Source: Paenibacillus peoriae KCTC 3763
Lineage (GTDB): Bacteria > Bacillota > Bacilli > Paenibacillales > Paenibacillaceae
Direction: 5' to 3'
Assembly: GCF_000236805.1 (NCBI RefSeq)
Contig: NZ_AGFX01000041.1
Span: 1-64,000, forward strand
DNA length: 64,000 nt
The notes beneath the pieces were generated by a model. The model did no database searches, was not told where the DNA came from, and worked only from the letters and a program-made list of their open reading frames with translations. Within the stretch, counting starts at the first letter, position 1. Each line of letters starts with the position of its first letter. A program made the translations under genes and the position numbers. This document shows positions 35,408-44,315 of the stretch, in pieces.

Positions 35408-36592
35408 TTAAATGAGTGCATTTTCAACCAGCATCGCTATTCCCATTCCCGTTCCGATGCATAACGAGGCTATGCCATAACGTGAGGATCTTCGCGCCAT
35501 TTCATGAACCAACGTAACCAAAACCCTAGCACCGCTTGCACCGACAGGATGCCCGATCGCGATTGCGCCGCCATTGACATTCACCTTCTCCGGATTGACC
35601 CCAAGCTCTTTCATTACCGCTACTGCTTGTGCGGCGAACGCTTCATTAATTTCAAAAAGATCAATGTCATTGATGGACATTCCCTGTTGCTTAAGAAGTG
35701 ACGAAATGGCTTCCACCGGTCCCATTCCCATATATGCAGGGTCAACGCCAACAAGTGAATAACCCTTGATATATGCTAACGGCTTTAACGCATGTTCCTT
35801 ACATTTGTCTTCCGACACTACAAGCATAGCCGCCGCGCCATCATTGATTCCCGAAGAATTTCCGGCGGTAACCGTTCCGTTCTCCTTAAACGCAGTTTTT
35901 AAAGTAGCAAGTTTTTCTTTCGTTGTATTTCCTCTTATGTGTTCGTCCTCTGTGAAATAAATCGTTTCTTTTTTGGTTTTAATCATGACCGGAACAATCT
36001 GCTCTTCAAAAACCTTCTTGTTTTTTGCTTCTGCAGCCTTGATCTGGCTTTCATAAGCAAATTCATCCTGCTCAAGTCTTGAAATTCCATATTTCTCGGC
36101 AACATTTTCTGCGGTAATTCCCATATGGTAATTGTTGATCGGGCACGTCAGGCCGTCGGCCACCAAGGAGTCTACCAATTCACCGTTGCCAAGCTTGTAG
36201 CCGTTTCTTGCCTTCTTTAGCAGATAAGGGGCGTTCGACATGCTCTCCATGCCGCCGGCCAAGACGATGTTTCCTTGTTCCGCCAATATTGAATTGTAGG
36301 CTAAAGCGACGGCATGCAGTCCAGAACCGCAGACCGTGTTTATCGTTGTTTCTGGTACACCGATGGGAATACCTGATTTTAGGGCCGCCTGTCTGGCAGG
36401 ATTTTGTCCATTACCGGCTTGAAGAACATTTCCCAAATAAATTTGATCAATCAAAGAAGGCTCTAGTTTACTTTGCTGAAGGCATGCTGTCATCACAATT
36501 GCTCCCAGTTCAGGAGCGCTTAGGGGCGCAAGGGTTTTGTTAAAAGAGCCGACCGCTGTTCTCAACGGGCTTACTAAAGCTACTTTTCTCAT
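35408..36592 (-). CDS. thl: acetyl-CoA C-acetyltransferase (thiolase)
   Basis: A 394-residue thiolase joining two acetyl-CoA into acetoacetyl-CoA. The acyl-accepting Cys is in 'NTVCGSGLHAVALA', the His in 'GHPVGASGARVL', and the second Cys in 'LCIGTGMGIAM', where the usual GGG is GTG. The ATG at 36592 follows AAAGGA. It is the first gene of the four-gene acetone operon. Confidence 0.94.
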   Translation of the reverse strand: MRKVALVSPLRTAVGSFNKTLAPLSAPELGAIVMTACLQQSKLEPSLIDQIYLGNVLQAGNGQNPARQAALKSGIPIGVPETTINTVCGSGLHAVALAYNSILAEQGNIVLAGGMESMSNAPYLLKKARNGYKLGNGELVDSLVADGLTCPINNYHMGITAENVAEKYGISRLEQDEFAYESQIKAAEAKNKKVFEEQIVPVMIKTKKETIYFTEDEHIRGNTTKEKLATLKTAFKENGTVTAGNSSGINDGAAAMLVVSEDKCKEHALKPLAYIKGYSLVGVDPAYMGMGPVEAISSLLKQQGMSINDIDLFEINEAFAAQAVAVMKELGVNPEKVNVNGGAIAIGHPVGASGARVLVTLVHEMARRSSRYGIASLCIGTGMGIAMLVENALI

Positions 36593-37084
36593 AAAAACTC
36601 ACATTCCTTTCGCTGTGTTCAAGACACAATACATCCATGACTGCACTTCAATTCGTAATTTCCGCTCTTAACTTACGAAACGTAGCGATTGCAAGATACA
36701 TTTGCATGCGGGCATATCATGGTGCCTAAGACGGTGAGTGTGACCGGTTCGATCGCCTTCTTTCTTTTATTGGAAATAAGAAACAGTCTTATCATAGTTC
36801 CAATACGAATTTTGCTCAATGTTCAAAAAAATACATATTTTTCTATAAAGATATGTATAAAGCTATATACTCCAACATAAACAGGCCATTCTAATGTTTT
36901 CTGTTAATTTCTTTATTTTTCTGAAAATCATGATCATAAATTGAATTTGCTGTTAAAAATGAAATTTCTAATCAACACGTGAAAAGACGAGGCCAATCGT
37001 TGAGTTTTCCCATTTTTCTCTTCATTTCGCCCTGCTTTTCTTCACAAATTGCCTCTAGCTCATCGCTGATAAAAAATAAAAAAA
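36593..37084. other. AT-rich gap upstream of the acetone operon
   Basis: About 490 bases lie between the thiolase start and the integrase remnant. No reading frame here is convincing. The acetone-operon promoter must lie here, but I cannot pick out a clear -35/-10 pair or a known operator. The right part is very AT-rich. Confidence 0.5.
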
Positions 37085-37250
37085 TAAAAAAAGCCCTCCA
37101 GAATTTTCTGAAGACGGCTTTGCCTTTAAATATTCGTGATCTTCGTCATAATTGTGCCAGCTTGTTTCTTATTAACGGTTGTCACTCCAATTACGTAAAA
37201 AAGCTCCTGAATCTCCACAGAAGGAAATTCAAGAGCTCTTTCATTGCTAA
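37085..37250 (+). pseudogene. integrase (tyrosine recombinase) C-terminal remnant
   Basis: The frame reads 'KKALQNFLKTALPLNIRDLRHNCASLFLINGC', which contains the H-x-x-R box of tyrosine recombinases (usually HDLRH-CAS). The last residues then fit a neighbouring frame, KAPESPQKEIQELFHC, stop at 37248-37250. That frame matches the end of the integrase remnant at 53.7 kb. The N-terminal three quarters and the tyrosine motif are missing. It abuts tRNA-Leu remnant copy B, as expected of an element end. Confidence 0.7.
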
Positions 37251-37309
37251 GTTGATGCGGTCGAGAGGAGTCAAACCTCCATGGGAGGTTAGCCTACACG
37301 GACCTGAAA
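37201..37309 (-). repeat. tRNA-Leu 3' remnant with terminator hairpin, copy B (att-like)
   Basis: This stretch closely matches the 3' side of the intact tRNA-Leu (53685-53792): hairpin AAGCTCCTGAATCTCC/GGAAATTCAAGAGCT, acceptor and T arm 'CTCTCGACCGCA', variable arm and anticodon loop TTCAGGT. The match stops in the anticodon stem, so the 5' half is absent. The T loop has changed (TTTGACT). It is a non-functional att-type copy dividing the island into two segments. Confidence 0.75.
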
Positions 37310-37324
37310 TCGCGCCTTAACGTA

Positions 37325-38023
37325 TTAGGTTAGCTGTGGGTATAGCGCAGCAACACCGCCAGCGAGACCGCTTTGGACAGTGCGGCTCACGTCGTCGGCG
37401 ATAATTTCAAAGCTATCGGACTCTAAACCATCAATAGCAATTTTTGCAATATTCGCAGGATTGGACTTGGGAGCTTCAATGCCTGCCGTCATGTCTGTGT
37501 CCATAAATCCCACATGCAAGCTAGCTACTCTCACATTTTGAGGATACAGATTTAAGCGCAGTGCGTTTGTCAGTCCCCACTCCGCTGCCTTAGCAGCCGT
37601 ATACGCGCCTTCATTTCCCGTACTAACCCAAGATAATACGGAAAGAATATTCAGAATTGATCCCCCGCCATTCTTTGCAAGAATAGGCGCGAAAGCACGA
37701 ACCATGGATAATGTGCCAAAGACGTGTGTATTAAACTCCAAATGTATTTTATCGAGATCTCCGTCAAGCAAAGAAGCGCCTGTAGACGTGCCTGCATTAT
37801 TGATCAGAAGCGTAACATCCTTAGCTGCCAGGGCAGCTGCAGTTACCTCTTGAGGGTTGGTAATATCAAGTTTTACAGGTATTACACCAGGAATGTCAAC
37901 GGAATCCGGATTTCTTGCACCAGCATAAACCTTAGCCCCTCTGGATAGAAGTTCAAGCGCAAGATGGCGACCAAGACCTCGGTTTGCACCGGTGACAAAG
38001 GCGACTTGTTCAGAAATATTCAT
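37325..38023 (-). CDS. SDR family NAD(P)-dependent oxidoreductase
   Basis: A 232-residue short-chain dehydrogenase. The cofactor loop 'VTGANRGLGRHLA', 'LINNAGTST', the catalytic Ser in 'ILSVLSWVS' and Tyr/Lys in 'YTAAKAA' are all present. Substrate unknown. The ATG follows AAAGGAG. Upstream are two palindromes (AATGAACGCTCATT at 38076-38089, AGAACGAACATTCT at 38149-38162), probably sites for the TetR regulator encoded next door. It starts right after the copy B repeat. Confidence 0.9.
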   Translation of the reverse strand: MNISEQVAFVTGANRGLGRHLALELLSRGAKVYAGARNPDSVDIPGVIPVKLDITNPQEVTAAALAAKDVTLLINNAGTSTGASLLDGDLDKIHLEFNTHVFGTLSMVRAFAPILAKNGGGSILNILSVLSWVSTGNEGAYTAAKAAEWGLTNALRLNLYPQNVRVASLHVGFMDTDMTAGIEAPKSNPANIAKIAIDGLESDSFEIIADDVSRTVQSGLAGGVAALYPQLT

Positions 38024-38075
38024 TTTTATGTGCTCCTTTTATTGTTTTTAGTTACAACAGATTATGAACAAAAAT

Positions 38076-38162
38076 AATGAACGCTCATTAAACTTTTGGT
38101 TCCAGTTACATGATATAGTTGTAGTGAAAGGTGAAACTCAATTATAAAAGAACGAACATTCT
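38076..38162. promoter_or_regulatory. pair of TetR-type operator palindromes
   Basis: AATGAACGCTCATT (38076-38089) and AGAACGAACATTCT (38149-38162) resemble each other and the perfect palindrome AGAATGATCATTCT at 39764-39777. All lie upstream of SDR genes that flank the TetR gene. Assignment to that regulator is by position. Confidence 0.5.
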
Positions 38163-38225
38163 AGTAATGTGTCACTGATCTTCGCTATTCAGATCAGCGG
38201 CTTTAGGATCCATATTTTTTCCTTT

Positions 38226-38798
38226 TCAGTCTAAAATGCTCAGTGATGTATTAATAATACCCGATAACTTCCCTTGATTAGTTGCTGTCTTGACCATCGT
38301 ACGTAATCCTAACCAAACATTCATGAAGTAATGAGAAAGAACTTCAGAGTCAAGATGAGCTTTGATTTCACCTGTTTGTTGACCAAAAAGGATGAGATTA
38401 TATAACAACTTCTCCGTTTTTGAATAGCTATCTTCAACGAAGGAAGAAACTTCTGGATCTAATAATCCCAGTTCCACACCCGAATTAACGATGAAACACC
38501 CTTGGGGGTCTCCTTTTCTCTCTAGCGAGGACTCGAAAAATTGTCGAATTAATTCCTTAACCGGTTCTTGCTTCTCAACCAATAATCTCATTTTTTTGTT
38601 TTGAATAGCCCCGTACCGTTCAAGTGCCTTCATAAATAAGGAATGCTTATCCCCAAAAGTATCATAGATGCTTCTTCTGTGAATTCCCATAAAGTCAACC
38701 AGTTCTTGCATCGAAGTTTTCTCGTACCCTTGCTCCCAAAAGAGTTGTATTGCTTTATCTAATACTTCATTAACTTCAAATTCTTTATATCTTGCCAT
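38226..38798 (-). CDS. TetR/AcrR family regulator
   Basis: A 190-residue repressor. The N-terminal helix-turn-helix ('VLDKAIQLFWEQGYEKTSMQELVDFMGIHRRSIYDTFGDKHSLF') is standard; the rest is an all-helical ligand domain of the TetR_C type. The ATG at 38798 follows GAGGTGAT. It lies between two SDR genes whose upstream regions share palindromes, so it likely represses both, responding perhaps to a toxic carbonyl or quinone. That ligand is a guess. Confidence 0.92.
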   Translation of the reverse strand: MARYKEFEVNEVLDKAIQLFWEQGYEKTSMQELVDFMGIHRRSIYDTFGDKHSLFMKALERYGAIQNKKMRLLVEKQEPVKELIRQFFESSLERKGDPQGCFIVNSGVELGLLDPEVSSFVEDSYSKTEKLLYNLILFGQQTGEIKAHLDSEVLSHYFMNVWLGLRTMVKTATNQGKLSGIINTSLSILD

Positions 38799-38971
38799 TT
38801 TTATCACCTCATGCATTCATTATACATTTAAGTGAATTAAAAAACAGTTCAATTGTCAACTTTCGGGTACCAGATCAGCAAGCCACTATCGATATCAATG
38901 AAAAAATATTCCAGTGATCATCCAGCCCGATTCCCCTTTTCAAATGATGTTACCCATCAATCGAATAAATT

Positions 38972-39724
38972 TCACAGCCCTTCAAGGATCGGATAGATTG
39001 GCCCTCTCAAATTGAAATCATAGTTCTGGTCTACAATTCCTACCACTTCGTTGCTATCATAAAGTTCCACCATGAAGCCCGCCATTTGCTTGGCAGTATG
39101 GTACTTGGGCATGTGGGCTTTGTAATCAAAATCTTTCACATCTATTGATTTGTTTAAAAATTCCGTTTCCGTTATGGCCGGTGCTAGAATTTTCGCCTTT
39201 ATTTTCGCTCCTTTCTGTTCGAGTTCTTTGGCAAGCCCTTCTGTAAAGGCACTAACATAATATTTAGATGCAGAATATGCAACACTGCCAACAGCAATGA
39301 CATATCCAAGTGCTGATGATACGTTAATTAACTGAGTACCTTCTACATCAGCATAATCTCGCACATAAAGTGTAGAAAGGATGGTCAAGGATTCTATGTT
39401 AACACGTAGCATGGTTTCTACTTTTTCCAGTTTCTGATCAGCAACAAAGGAGCCTTCTCCAAGCCCTGCATTATTAATCCATGTCTCGATTTGATATTCC
39501 TTTAAATTGTTATACAGGGTATAGGCCTGATCAGTAACTGACAGGTCACTTGTAAGAATAACAACATTTAAATCAGAATTTATTTCCTGAATTTTTGATT
39601 TAAGCTCTTCTAATTTGTCCAATCTTCTAGCTACAATAATCAGGTTTTTGCCCCGAGCCGCAAACGCCAATGCTGTCTCATAACCTATTCCTGAACTTGA
39701 TCCTGTAATAACTGTATACTTCAT
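38972..39724 (-). CDS. SDR family oxidoreductase (DltE-like)
   Basis: A 250-residue short-chain dehydrogenase. 'VITGSSSGIGYETALAFA' binds the cofactor; 'WINNAGLGE', Ser in 'INVSSALGYV' and 'YSASKYYVSAF' form the active site. It belongs to the DltE/YqjQ-like cluster of uncharacterised SDRs. The ATG follows AAAGGGAG. Its promoter region contains AGAATGATCATTCT, shared in style with the other SDR gene. Confidence 0.9.
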   Translation of the reverse strand: MKYTVITGSSSGIGYETALAFAARGKNLIIVARRLDKLEELKSKIQEINSDLNVVILTSDLSVTDQAYTLYNNLKEYQIETWINNAGLGEGSFVADQKLEKVETMLRVNIESLTILSTLYVRDYADVEGTQLINVSSALGYVIAVGSVAYSASKYYVSAFTEGLAKELEQKGAKIKAKILAPAITETEFLNKSIDVKDFDYKAHMPKYHTAKQMAGFMVELYDSNEVVGIVDQNYDFNLRGPIYPILEGL

Positions 39725-39763
39725 ACGATTCTCCCTTTTAAGAAATATTATTTTGATAATTGA

Positions 39764-39844
39764 AGAATGATCATTCTATTTTAATGATAAAAGAGCGGTT
39801 AGATCTAACTTGGTCTAAGCATATCATTTTTTAGAACGATCAGT
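39764..39844. promoter_or_regulatory. TetR-type operator palindrome in the SDR/MocR gap
   Basis: AGAATGATCATTCT (39764-39777) is a perfect 14-base palindrome; a partial copy AGAACGATCAGT follows at 39833-39844. They lie in the 437-base gap between the SDR gene and the divergent MocR-type gene. Nothing else in the gap is recognisable. Confidence 0.5.
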
Positions 39845-40161
39845 AAAGTATTTTTTATAAAAGGTAACAGCCCCTAACTTTATCTCAATTTTAGATACTT
39901 TATCATCATTAATGGTTGTCATTAACCAAACTCCCCCCGTTAAATTCCTACTTGACCACTATGATAATAGAAAAAGTATTGAAAATAACCATCCAATACA
40001 AACCTAACCATCCAATTATTCAAGAACCGAACCATCCATGTTCAACAAATAGATAAATAATTGTCAAGGTTAAGTTGAAATGGTCACTTTTATTTTGGAT
40101 CATCGATGGTATGATAAAAATCACATTAAGGCTAGTCTTACATTTAAAGAAGGTGAGAGAT

Positions 40162-41613
40162 ATGTGGAAGCCTGATCGTCAAAGCAATAAACCATTATAT
40201 AAACAGATTGCCGACTATCTGGAGCAGCGAATCTCATACGGCGAGTTTCCTCCGGGCAGCCTGCTGCTGTCTGAACGCAAATTGGCAGAGCAACTAGGGG
40301 TGAACCGTAGCACTATCATTCAAGCCTTTGCCGAACTGCGTTCGTTTGGCATCATCGAAAGCCGAACAGGTAGCGGAACACGTGTAAGCACAACCAAGTG
40401 GGGAGCTACGCCCAAGCATACACCAAATTGGAAACGATATGCCGAAGGAGGCAGTTTTTTACCCAATCCGCCTTTTATGCGTAAAATCCGGGAAGCACTG
40501 ATAGATCAGCCTTCGCGGATCGATTTCGCTAGCGGCGAACTGGCGGCAGATCTTGCACCCATGGATGAAATCGCAAGTCTGATGAGCACGCATCACTATA
40601 CGTCTTATTTGGGTTACGACAATCCGCAAGGGTACGTTCCACTCAGAGAAACCCTTGTTTCCTATTTAAAAAGATATCGGTCTATTCAGACGAGCGAATC
40701 GTCCATCCTGATCACGTCCGGATCGCAGCAATCACTGTATTTGATTACACAATGCCTGTTGTCGCCGGGAGACGCCGTGGCGATCGAAGACCCTTCCTAC
40801 TGCTACTCGCTGCCGGTATTTCAATCTGCCGGACTTCGGCTGTTCCGACTTCCTGTTGATCAGCACGGTATCCGTCCCGATGACATTCGCACCCTGTATA
40901 AAAAACATCGCATCAAAATGGTGTTTCTCAATCCGAATTATCAAAACCCAACGGGGACTGTACTCGCCGATGAGCGTCGCAAACAGCTGCTGGAGGTAGC
41001 CAGTGAATTGGCTTTGCCGATCGTAGAGGACGATCCTTTCAGTTTAACCGCTTATGAGGGAAATCCGCCCGCGCCGCTAAAATCGTTGGATACAGTTGGC
41101 TCCATCCTGTACATCGGCTCGTTTTCCAAAATCGCCGCGTCCGGCCTGCGTGTCGGCTGGATGGTCGCACCGCGCTCCATTGTGGAGCGTCTGGCAGATG
41201 CCAGGCAGCAGATGGATTTCGGACTAAGCGTCATTCCGCAACAGGTCGCCGGGCAATTTTTAAAATCGTCTCATTTCGAACCACATCTGGAACGTTTGCG
41301 CATACAACTGAAATTTAAACGAGATCTGCTAATCAATACCTTGCGAAAAGAGCTTCATGATTCGGTCATCTACGACATTCCCCACGGGGGACTGCATCTG
41401 TGGTGCAAGCTGCTTCCAGACGTTAACGACGGCAAACTGCTGGATGAAGCGATCCGAAGAGGGGTTGTGTTCGTGCCGGGAAGCGTCTACGGCTCGGATT
41501 CCAGCTTTATACGATTTACATTTGCCAGGGCCAAAAACGATGAGATCGAGCCCGGAATATCCCGGTTTGCTGAAGCGCTGCGGTCGCTGTCTAACATAAA
41601 CTCATCACTATAA
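40162..41613 (+). CDS. MocR/GabR-type regulator (GntR HTH plus aminotransferase domain)
   Basis: A 483-residue PLP-dependent regulator. Residues about 10-75 form a GntR winged helix ('PLYKQIADYLEQRIS', 'LSERKLAEQLGVNRSTIIQAFAEL'). From about 110 an aminotransferase class I fold follows, with 'NPNYQNPTG' and the PLP lysine in 'GSFSKIAASGLRVGW'. Such proteins regulate vitamin B6, GABA or amino-acid genes and are usually not enzymes. The ATG at 40162 follows AAGGTGAG. It is divergent from the SDR gene; its target may have been lost, since an IS remnant follows at once. Confidence 0.92.
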   Translation: MWKPDRQSNKPLYKQIADYLEQRISYGEFPPGSLLLSERKLAEQLGVNRSTIIQAFAELRSFGIIESRTGSGTRVSTTKWGATPKHTPNWKRYAEGGSFLPNPPFMRKIREALIDQPSRIDFASGELAADLAPMDEIASLMSTHHYTSYLGYDNPQGYVPLRETLVSYLKRYRSIQTSESSILITSGSQQSLYLITQCLLSPGDAVAIEDPSYCYSLPVFQSAGLRLFRLPVDQHGIRPDDIRTLYKKHRIKMVFLNPNYQNPTGTVLADERRKQLLEVASELALPIVEDDPFSLTAYEGNPPAPLKSLDTVGSILYIGSFSKIAASGLRVGWMVAPRSIVERLADARQQMDFGLSVIPQQVAGQFLKSSHFEPHLERLRIQLKFKRDLLINTLRKELHDSVIYDIPHGGLHLWCKLLPDVNDGKLLDEAIRRGVVFVPGSVYGSDSSFIRFTFARAKNDEIEPGISRFAEALRSLSNINSSL

Positions 41614-41639
41614 ATGGTAAAACAAAACAACCGCTAACC

Positions 41640-42200
41640 ACCGTGATTACGGCGCATGTAGCCGACTTTGTTTTCGACGTTGCCTTTCTCATGGCTGGAA
41701 TAGGGATTGCAGAAGATGATCTGGAAACCGTAATGCGCTTTGAAGCGAGGGAAACCTTCGGCTATTCAGACGTTTTCGCTGATGCAACTTCCGACGCCGC
41801 TGGAGTTATCGAAGACAGTCGCGTCGGCAATCCACTAATCGGTAGAAGACGTCCTGCAGACCATATGCGACGCACTCGGCAGTCTTGCCGCCAAAGAGCT
41901 GTACGTAGCCTGCATTGCTGAAAGGGAAGCTCTCGCACAAGAACTTGTACATCCGCCTCTGTCCGCTGGCATCAACGAAGTTGGCTTCATCAAAGTCTAC
42001 TTGCGCTTCGCCCGGCTGCCAAGCTTGGCTTGGCGCTCTTTCGGTTTCGCTTCAAATGCTTCTGCTGCCATGTATTTGCTTGCCGTCTTACGCATGCTGC
42101 TCAGCCGTTCGGCGATCGCTACGGGCCCCATCCCGTTTGCTTGCCTTAAACTCTTTAATCGTCCTGATCTGGCTTATCTTGAGCATCTCCTCCCCCTGTT
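41640..42200 (-). pseudogene. istA: IS21-family transposase (IstA) remnant
   Basis: On the minus strand, pieces in different frames read as an IstA transposase: 'IRTIKEFKAS', 'VAIAERLSSMRKTASKYM', then 'GEAQVDFDEANFVDASGQRRM' and 'FPFSNAGYVQLFGGKTAEC', then 'FKAHYGFQIIFCNPYSSHEKG' followed by 'NVENKVGYMRRN'. The last is the catalytic-core end typical of IS21. Stops and frameshifts separate the pieces, the 3' end is cut, and no IstB gene follows. The element is dead. Confidence 0.8.
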
Positions 42201-42370
42201 ACCCTTCGTCTTATTGCTACGAAAGGTATCAGATTCTCTATCTGCTTTCGTTTTACCCAAGACGATCAAGAGGGATATTTTTAGTTTACGATAAACAGCC
42301 CTCACTACGATGAAACAACTGGCACGCATTACAGCAAGATATCGTCGATTCAGCAATTCAAATAAAAAAA

Positions 42371-42390
42371 CAAGGCTGAAACCAGCCTTG
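42371..42390 (-). terminator. terminator downstream of the nitrilase gene
   Basis: CAAGGCTG and CAGCCTTG pair around GAAAC/GTTTC-type loop bases; on the minus strand seven T follow. It is the first terminator past the nitrilase stop at 42577. Confidence 0.75.
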
Positions 42391-42403
42391 TCAAATCTCC
42401 TTT

Positions 42404-42499
42404 TTTAGTGATAGTTTTCAAGTCATCTGTAGGCAAATTAGAAAGCGAAACCGAAGCGTCTTGAATATTATCTGACAGAGACTGATATTCAGCTTTCAT
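42404..42499 (-). CDS. possible 31-residue peptide gene
   Basis: An ATG at 42499 opens a 31-codon acidic frame (MKAEYQSLSD ... DDFENYH) that ends 13 bases before the terminator stem at 42371-42390. The upstream GTGAGATGG is a weak ribosome site. It lies between the nitrilase stop and the terminator. It may be a small gene or a fragment. Confidence 0.25.
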
Positions 42500-42576
42500 G
42501 CCATCTCACTTATTAGATAAGTGTTCTTCTTTGCCTTAAGAGTGTGGCAAAATCCATAAGAAAAACTCATAAATAT

Positions 42577-43581
42577 TCAAAAGGAGGCATTTTCACCTGA
42601 AAAGTTTCGACTTCCAATCTGTAGATTGATTTCTTCATAAGTAATTTTCTTAGCCTCGTTATCTCCAAACTTACGAACAACAGGTGTAGGATTTTGATTA
42701 AAATTCATGCTTAAGCTTTGGTTAGAATAGTGACCAGCAGGATCGATGTAATATTTATAATCAATTATTTTTTCGATATCTATATCAGCATAAGCAATCC
42801 CTTCTGTTTCTGCAGGAATCATATCGCTAATTGGTTCTCCATCAGGTCCATAAATACAAGTATGTCCACTCTTAAATGTATCGAAGTATTCTTTTTGTTC
42901 AGGTGTTAAACAAATCATACTCTTCATTTTTTCCGAATATATAGATGACGTCATTAAAACAAAGGTTTGAGTTGAAATAGCATAATATCGACTTGAGATT
43001 TCATCATCAAAGTATCCTGGCCAGGAGGCTACATGTACTTGTTCATTTTGTGAATTCATTGCCAGCAGATTTAAAGGAACCTGGTGTTCCCAACACATCA
43101 GTCCACCCAAATTACCAAGCTCTGTCTTAAATACTGGCATCAAGCTTCCACTTCCATCTCCCCATATAAGTCTTTCAGCAACAGACGCTCTCATCTTTCG
43201 ATGTTTTCCAATTAAATCCCCCTTGGGATTAAACCATAATTGAGTTAAATATAAAGATCCGCCATCTTTTTCACTACAAGAAATACATACGTAAGTTTCG
43301 TGTTTTTTAGCTGCTTCACTTATTTTTTGAATGGCTAAGCTAGGAATTTCAACTGCATTTTTATAGAGATCATTATAGAATTTTTTTGTATATTCTGGAT
43401 GACCAATAAATGCAAACCAAGGATAACCAGGAAGAAAAGCTTCGGGAAAAGCAACTAATTTTGCATCATTTGATGCTGCTTCAGCAATCAATTCACAAGA
43501 TTTTTCAACTGTTGCATCTAAATCCAAGAATACAGGTGCTGCCTGGACAGCTGCGACGCGATATTTAGGATAATTCCCCAC
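42577..43581 (-). CDS. cynD: nitrilase, probable cyanide dihydratase (CynD-like)
   Basis: A 334-residue carbon-nitrogen hydrolase. The Glu-Lys-Cys triad is in 'VAFPEAFLPGYPWF', 'GKHRKMRASVAERLIWGDG' and 'GGLMCWEHQVPL'. Long stretches ('FIGHPEYTKKFY', 'ISCSEKDGGSLYL', 'SWPGYFDDEISSRYYAI', 'YIDPAGHYSNQSLSMNFNQ') match, as I remember it, the cyanide dihydratase of Bacillus pumilus, about 330 residues, almost word for word; only the C-terminal tail differs. That enzyme turns cyanide into formate and ammonia in spiral oligomers. A GTG start follows AAAGGAG by nine bases. It lies alone on the island with its own terminator. Nitrilase on organic nitriles is the alternative. Confidence 0.9.
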   Translation of the reverse strand: MGNYPKYRVAAVQAAPVFLDLDATVEKSCELIAEAASNDAKLVAFPEAFLPGYPWFAFIGHPEYTKKFYNDLYKNAVEIPSLAIQKISEAAKKHETYVCISCSEKDGGSLYLTQLWFNPKGDLIGKHRKMRASVAERLIWGDGSGSLMPVFKTELGNLGGLMCWEHQVPLNLLAMNSQNEQVHVASWPGYFDDEISSRYYAISTQTFVLMTSSIYSEKMKSMICLTPEQKEYFDTFKSGHTCIYGPDGEPISDMIPAETEGIAYADIDIEKIIDYKYYIDPAGHYSNQSLSMNFNQNPTPVVRKFGDNEAKKITYEEINLQIGSRNFSGENASF

Positions 43582-44045
43582 AATAAATCTCTCCTTTTGT
43601 AATAATTTATAATTATTTACTTGAACAAATTAACATTTAAGAATTCATTTGTAACCATCCACTATTCATTTTTTTTACTCATCCACTTTCCTCTTTTGTT
43701 AATTTGAGCATAGAGAAAAGAAAGGCTTGATGGACATTAGATCGCATCAGCAAAAACAGGAAGCGACCATATATGACGGTCTGTTTATTGCCAAAAGTGA
43801 CCGATCAACACCGTGAATTATACAGAGTAACAAAAAATTAACAGAATGTTCAGCGGCAAGGGTGAAATGAAACGAGTGAAGAAGTATACTAAAGACAAGA
43901 ACAGTAGATAAATACGAAAGGAGCATTGTCTTATTACCAAAGGTGCATTGGAATCGGTATTGTGCGTAGCAAGGGCTGCCGCATAATTTAAATATGAGGA
44001 AAGTCCTTGCGTAATCCTATCTTCCGATTATATAGGAGGCGCACA
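43582..44045. other. gap between cynD and the CD3324-family gene
   Basis: About 460 bases with no convincing gene. It must hold the cynD promoter (minus) and that of the small regulator gene (plus). I see no clear operator. Confidence 0.4.
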
Positions 44046-44315
44046 ATGGGCTATAAAAATGCAATTTGTGTATTGCCAGACGATTTAATTATGGCAATAC
44101 AACAACATATTGACGGTGAATATCTTTACATTCCTCGTAAAGAAGAAAACAAAAAAAGCTGGGGCGAATTAAGTAATAGCAGACGTTTGCTGGATGAACG
44201 TAATGCAACCATTTTTGCAGAATACCAACATGGTACACCTGTTGAGCAACTGGCAAAGAAGTTCTATTTGTCGCCAAAGACCGTATATAAGATATTGTCC
44301 AAAATGAAGAAATAA
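44046..44315 (+). CDS. CD3324 family protein (small helix-turn-helix)
   Basis: An 89-residue protein of the CD3324 family, known from Clostridioides and related genomes. It opens 'YKNAICVLPDDLIMAIQQHIDGEYLYIP' and has the KKSWGE box, then a C-terminal helix-turn-helix ('TPVEQLAKKFYLSPKTVYKIL') like Mor/resolvase-type DNA binders. It is probably a small regulator. The ATG lies six bases after ATAGGAGG. The next gene is a methyltransferase 150 bases on; both look imported from a clostridial source. Confidence 0.85.
   Translation: MGYKNAICVLPDDLIMAIQQHIDGEYLYIPRKEENKKSWGELSNSRRLLDERNATIFAEYQHGTPVEQLAKKFYLSPKTVYKILSKMKK

Noticed and set aside
36714-36733. Sigma-54-like GGCAC...GC motif upstream of the acetone operon
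   Set aside because: The GG-to-GC spacing is one base too long for a -24/-12 promoter, and no enhancer-binding regulator is adjacent.
37252-37309. Copy B as a working tRNA-Leu
   Set aside because: It stops in the anticodon stem; D arm and 5' acceptor strand are missing, and the T loop is altered.
41643-42313. Plus-strand frames across the IS21 remnant
   Set aside because: They are antisense to clear IstA fragments and show no domain pattern.
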